From NCBI GenBank assembly GCA_002457435.1, contig NTLA01000004.1, positions 1-53,837 on the forward strand: a DNA stretch of 53,837 nt, read 5' to 3'. The translations under genes were made by a program, and so were the position numbers. The notes under the pieces were generated by a model, which was given only the letters and a program-made list of their open reading frames with translations, did no database searches and was not told the DNA's origin. Source of the stretch: Acidimicrobiales bacterium MED-G01 (lineage in GTDB: Bacteria; Actinomycetota; Acidimicrobiia; Acidimicrobiales; Poriferisodalaceae). Numbering within the stretch: position 1 is the first letter of the stretch; each line of letters starts with the position of its first letter. Below, in pieces: positions 51,608 through 53,837 of this stretch.

Positions 51608-53134
51608 TCAGCGCTCCACGATTCTCATGCGGACATTAAAGAAATTGACTATCACCGATATTGAGAGCGAACACGAGAGATAAAAGAACATCCATATAGA
51701 CACAACCGGCAAGGTCTTTCCCGTTTGGTTGTAGACCGTCTGTCCGACCTGAACAATGTCGCTATAACCGACTGCGATGGCGAGAGAAGTGTTCTTGGTC
51801 AAGTTCAGGTATTGATTCCCTAAAGGTGGGAGCATCACTCTCGCTGCCTGAGGGATGATCACTCTCCTTAAAGCGGTTGAACGTCTCAGACCAAGCGCAG
51901 CCGCAGCTTCTGTCTGTCCCTTGGGGACCGCCAGTATTCCTCCACGGACTATTTCGGCAATGAAAGCAGAGGTATAGAACACGACGCCGAAAAAGACGGC
52001 AGCGAACCCGATCGAAAAGTTCAGACCTGAGGGTCCGTAGTTAGGAAATTTTCCCACTTGGACTATGTCTGGTAACGCAACGTCAACCGGCCGACCACTT
52101 CGACCGTTCCCGAATTTGTTACCTAAGACTTCGAAGAGGTCACTCCCGGAGTTGATCATCCAGCTGGAAAGCCCTGGCCAAAGAACCAAGAAGAAGACAG
52201 CGCCCAACACCCCGCCGACCCCTGCGAAGATCATCCGGAAATAATCATCGTCAGTTAACTTGGCTAACCCCGCCGGTGTTCGTCGACTGTTAAGAAATCC
52301 ACGAATCCAATACACACTCGTGCCGACTGAGAGGAGCGCTACCAGTATCTGAAGGGCGCCTTCAGGCACTGCGGAAACGACAGAGGACAAGCCATCAAAG
52401 ATGTTGCCGACAAATCCGAAGATCGGATGAATAAACCACCCCAAAGCTCCGAAAATCACAACCAGCCCGAAGGCGCTCAAAATTGGGTATGTCTCTTCGC
52501 CTGACAGGTCCTGTTGCGCTATGCGGCGCTTTCGAAGAAGATTGGCGGCGAAAAGACCGATTCCGATCACAATCATCCACTGATAGAAGCCGTCTGCAAT
52601 GTGGACCCTCGGCATCGAAAGTCCCTTGTTGGACACGTGGAACCATCCGTTGACAGGACCGACGTCTAGAGAAACTCGGTCCAAGCTGGCGAAGACTGCT
52701 CCATAAAAGAGAATCTGCACCAACAGGGGAACGTTTCGGAGGGTTTCGACGAAGACGGTTCCCAGTTTTTTAAGCAGCCAGTTATTGGACAATCTTGAGA
52801 GGCCGATCAGCACACCGATCACTGTTGCTACCAAAATCCCAGCAATAGCCATCCGCAATGTGTTGACCATTCCTACCCATAGCGCTCTGCCACCGGTGTC
52901 AGGGTCAGTGTCGATCCCTGAGGAAAGGTCAATACCAGGGTTGACTGACAGGAAGTCGTAGTCAGTCGGTACGTTCGACGCTTTAAGGTTGTCGCCCGCT
53001 TGGTTAGCGAGAAACCAAAGAGCACCGAGAGTGAGTAGTAGGGCGATTATTTGCACAACCCACTTGACCACCGTTACATCTCTGTACAGCGGGGGCCGCT
53101 CATGGTGAGTTGACGCTGGGGCAGTGCTTGCCAC
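51608..53134 (-). CDS. aapQ: Amino-acid ABC transporter permease (AapQ-type)
   Basis: This permease subunit has 508 residues and pairs with AapM. It starts with a TM helix (VVKWVVQIIALLLTLGALWFLA). The first half of the HisMQ permease fold follows in VNTLRMAIAGILVATVIGVLIGLSRL, LIGLSRLSNN and VETLRNVPLLVQILFYG. A central insertion of several TM helices follows, and the EAA loop sits at the end (KGQTEAAAALGLRRSTALRRVIIPQAA), with LTKNTSLAIAVGYSDI after it. The start is GTG at 53134 with AGGGG upstream. A stem-loop separates it from aapJ. Confidence 0.9.
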   Translation of the reverse strand: MASTAPASTHHERPPLYRDVTVVKWVVQIIALLLTLGALWFLANQAGDNLKASNVPTDYDFLSVNPGIDLSSGIDTDPDTGGRALWVGMVNTLRMAIAGILVATVIGVLIGLSRLSNNWLLKKLGTVFVETLRNVPLLVQILFYGAVFASLDRVSLDVGPVNGWFHVSNKGLSMPRVHIADGFYQWMIVIGIGLFAANLLRKRRIAQQDLSGEETYPILSAFGLVVIFGALGWFIHPIFGFVGNIFDGLSSVVSAVPEGALQILVALLSVGTSVYWIRGFLNSRRTPAGLAKLTDDDYFRMIFAGVGGVLGAVFFLVLWPGLSSWMINSGSDLFEVLGNKFGNGRSGRPVDVALPDIVQVGKFPNYGPSGLNFSIGFAAVFFGVVFYTSAFIAEIVRGGILAVPKGQTEAAAALGLRRSTALRRVIIPQAARVMLPPLGNQYLNLTKNTSLAIAVGYSDIVQVGQTVYNQTGKTLPVVSIWMFFYLSCSLSISVIVNFFNVRMRIVER

Positions 53135-53165
53135 TAGATGATCCCCTCTCAGATAAACACGACAG

Positions 53166-53194
53166 CTCTAGGTGATCGATCGTTCAGCCTAGAG
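53166..53194 (-). other. Inverted repeat upstream of aapQ
   Basis: CTCTAGG (53166-53172) and CCTAGAG (53188-53194) are perfect 7-bp arms with a 15-base spacer containing a GATCGATC palindrome. It lies in the aapJ-aapQ spacer between the aapQ start and the strong stem-loop at 53200-53236. It could form a second hairpin or an operator. Confidence 0.35.
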
Positions 53195-53199
53195 GCAGT

Positions 53200-53236
53200 G
53201 AAAGGGCTGGAGGTCGATTTGACCTCCAGCCCTTTC
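53200..53236 (-). other. Perfect 16-bp stem-loop between aapJ and aapQ
   Basis: GAAAGGGCTGGAGGTC (53200-53215) and GACCTCCAGCCCTTTC (53221-53236) form a stem with a five-base loop and no mismatch. On the minus strand it lies about 48 bases after the aapJ stop and is not followed by a U-tract, so it is unlikely to end transcription fully. Stem-loops after binding-protein genes are known to stabilise the upstream mRNA and allow excess binding protein over permease. That is the likely role here. Confidence 0.75.
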
Positions 53237-53283
53237 AAAATTCTTTGGTGGTTCTAGCCCACCTACAGAATCAAATTGTTATA

Positions 53284-53837
53284 TCAACGTGCTGGTGGAG
53301 CATAGACAAGACCACCGGCGGTCCAGGCAGCGTTAGCTGACCCTTCGCGGCTCAGACCCACTGGGTTGAGGTTACGGCTATAGATCTCGTCGTAGTTTCC
53401 GACCTGCTTGATGACCTGGTAGAAGGCATCAGCCGGAAGGCCCATGCCACTCTGCAGTTCACCCTCGCCTCCAAGAAGACGGATGGTCTCGGTGTCGCCA
53501 CCGGTAAGCATCATGTCAACGTTGCTTGAGTCCAGGCCCTTTTCGTCAGCAATGATGGTCGCATACACGGCCCAGTTGACGGCATCAGCAAATGCTGAGT
53601 CGTTCTGACCGTATGTTGGGCCAAGCGGCTCCTTCGAAATCGGTGTTGCCGGGAAGATCACCCAGTTCTCACCGTCTGGTTGCTGCTTCGCCTTGCGGCC
53701 TACAAGACCTGATCCATCAGTAGTGATGATGTCACATGCGCCTGAGATGAAGTTATTGGTAACGGTATCGAAGTCTTCAAAGGTTTGAAGTTCGATGGAT
53801 ACGCCTGCTTCAGCTGCTGCGTCTGCGATGTTCTTTT
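53284..53837 (-). CDS. aapJ: Amino-acid ABC transporter substrate-binding protein, C-terminal part (cut by window edge)
   Basis: The visible 184 C-terminal residues read KNIADAAAEAGVSIELQTFE, then the class-typical IITTDGSGLVGRK and FPATPISKEPLGPTYGQNDS. Later blocks are FADAVNWAVYATIIADEKGL, RLLGGEGELQSGMGLPADAFY and QVGNYDEIYSRNLNPVGLSREGSANAAWTAGGLVYAPPAR at the end. These match the AapJ/BztA family of periplasmic (or extracytoplasmic) binding proteins for general L-amino acids, which end LMYAPPxR. The signal region lies outside the window. It is the first gene of the aapJQMP operon in the direction of transcription. The frame is open to the window edge with no internal stop. Confidence 0.92.
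   Translation of the reverse strand, partial: KNIADAAAEAGVSIELQTFEDFDTVTNNFISGACDIITTDGSGLVGRKAKQQPDGENWVIFPATPISKEPLGPTYGQNDSAFADAVNWAVYATIIADEKGLDSSNVDMMLTGGDTETIRLLGGEGELQSGMGLPADAFYQVIKQVGNYDEIYSRNLNPVGLSREGSANAAWTAGGLVYAPPAR

Overview
The window is a stretch of an actinobacterial chromosome. The best guess is a marine-type Acidimicrobiia lineage with GC content near 50% by eye. The evidence is as follows. The translation/lipid/SRP gene block follows the order long known from Mycobacterium: recG, rsmD, coaD, rnc, fpg position, smc, ftsY, ffh, rpsP, khpA, rimM, trmD, rplS, xerC, rpsB, tsf, pyrH, frr, cdsA, dxr, rseP, ispG, rimP, nusA, infB, rbfA, truB, ribF, rpsO, pnp. There is a GTP-type PEP carboxykinase, a UvrD2-type helicase with an HRDC tail, an alpha-methylacyl-CoA racemase of the mycobacterial Mcr type, and a CdsA with a very long acidic N-terminus. 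I did not run any search, so the class-level placement is inference.

Region 1 (1-36.7 kb) is almost entirely minus-strand and very compact. Read in the direction of transcription (right to left) it runs fakA-recG; rsmD; coaD-DivIVA-like-DUF177; rpmF-plsX; acpP-rnc-mutM-like-smc-ftsY-ffh; rpsP-khpA-rimM-trmD-rplS; xerC; rpsB-tsf-pyrH-frr-cdsA-dxr-rseP-ispG; a clear rho-independent terminator at 7896-7926; then rimP-nusA-infB-rbfA-truB-ribF-rpsO-pnp (pnp cut by the window edge). Many genes overlap by 1 or 4 bases, which implies translational coupling. Three small plus-strand genes sit inside this block (36 aa, 70 aa and 52 aa). The last two carry zinc-binding Cys/His clusters.

Region 2 (36.8-48.9 kb) is metabolic and accessory. 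It holds a cold-shock-domain-like protein plus pckG (plus strand), and a six-gene minus-strand operon. That operon encodes a BtuF-like receptor without a signal peptide, an alpha/beta hydrolase, an FMN flavoprotein, an alpha-methylacyl-CoA racemase, a DUF4145-like protein that appears to start at CTG, and a four-helix membrane protein. These are followed by uvrD2, xth, a HAD phosphatase and ettA. Downstream of ettA is a striking 147-bp cluster of seven CGCGCG-centred palindromic sites. It lies just upstream of a small conserved zinc-binding protein gene.

Region 3 (48.9-53.8 kb) is a general amino-acid ABC importer operon (aapJ-aapQ-aapM-aapP, minus strand). It has a perfect 16-bp stem-loop between the binding-protein gene and the permease genes.

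The points most worth a second look are the CGCGCG palindrome cluster, the MutM-like protein that has lost nearly all recognised catalytic and zinc-binding residues, the CTG-start DUF4145 gene, the oversized AapM permease, and the closely divergent, probably leaderless rsmD / zinc-ribbon gene pair.
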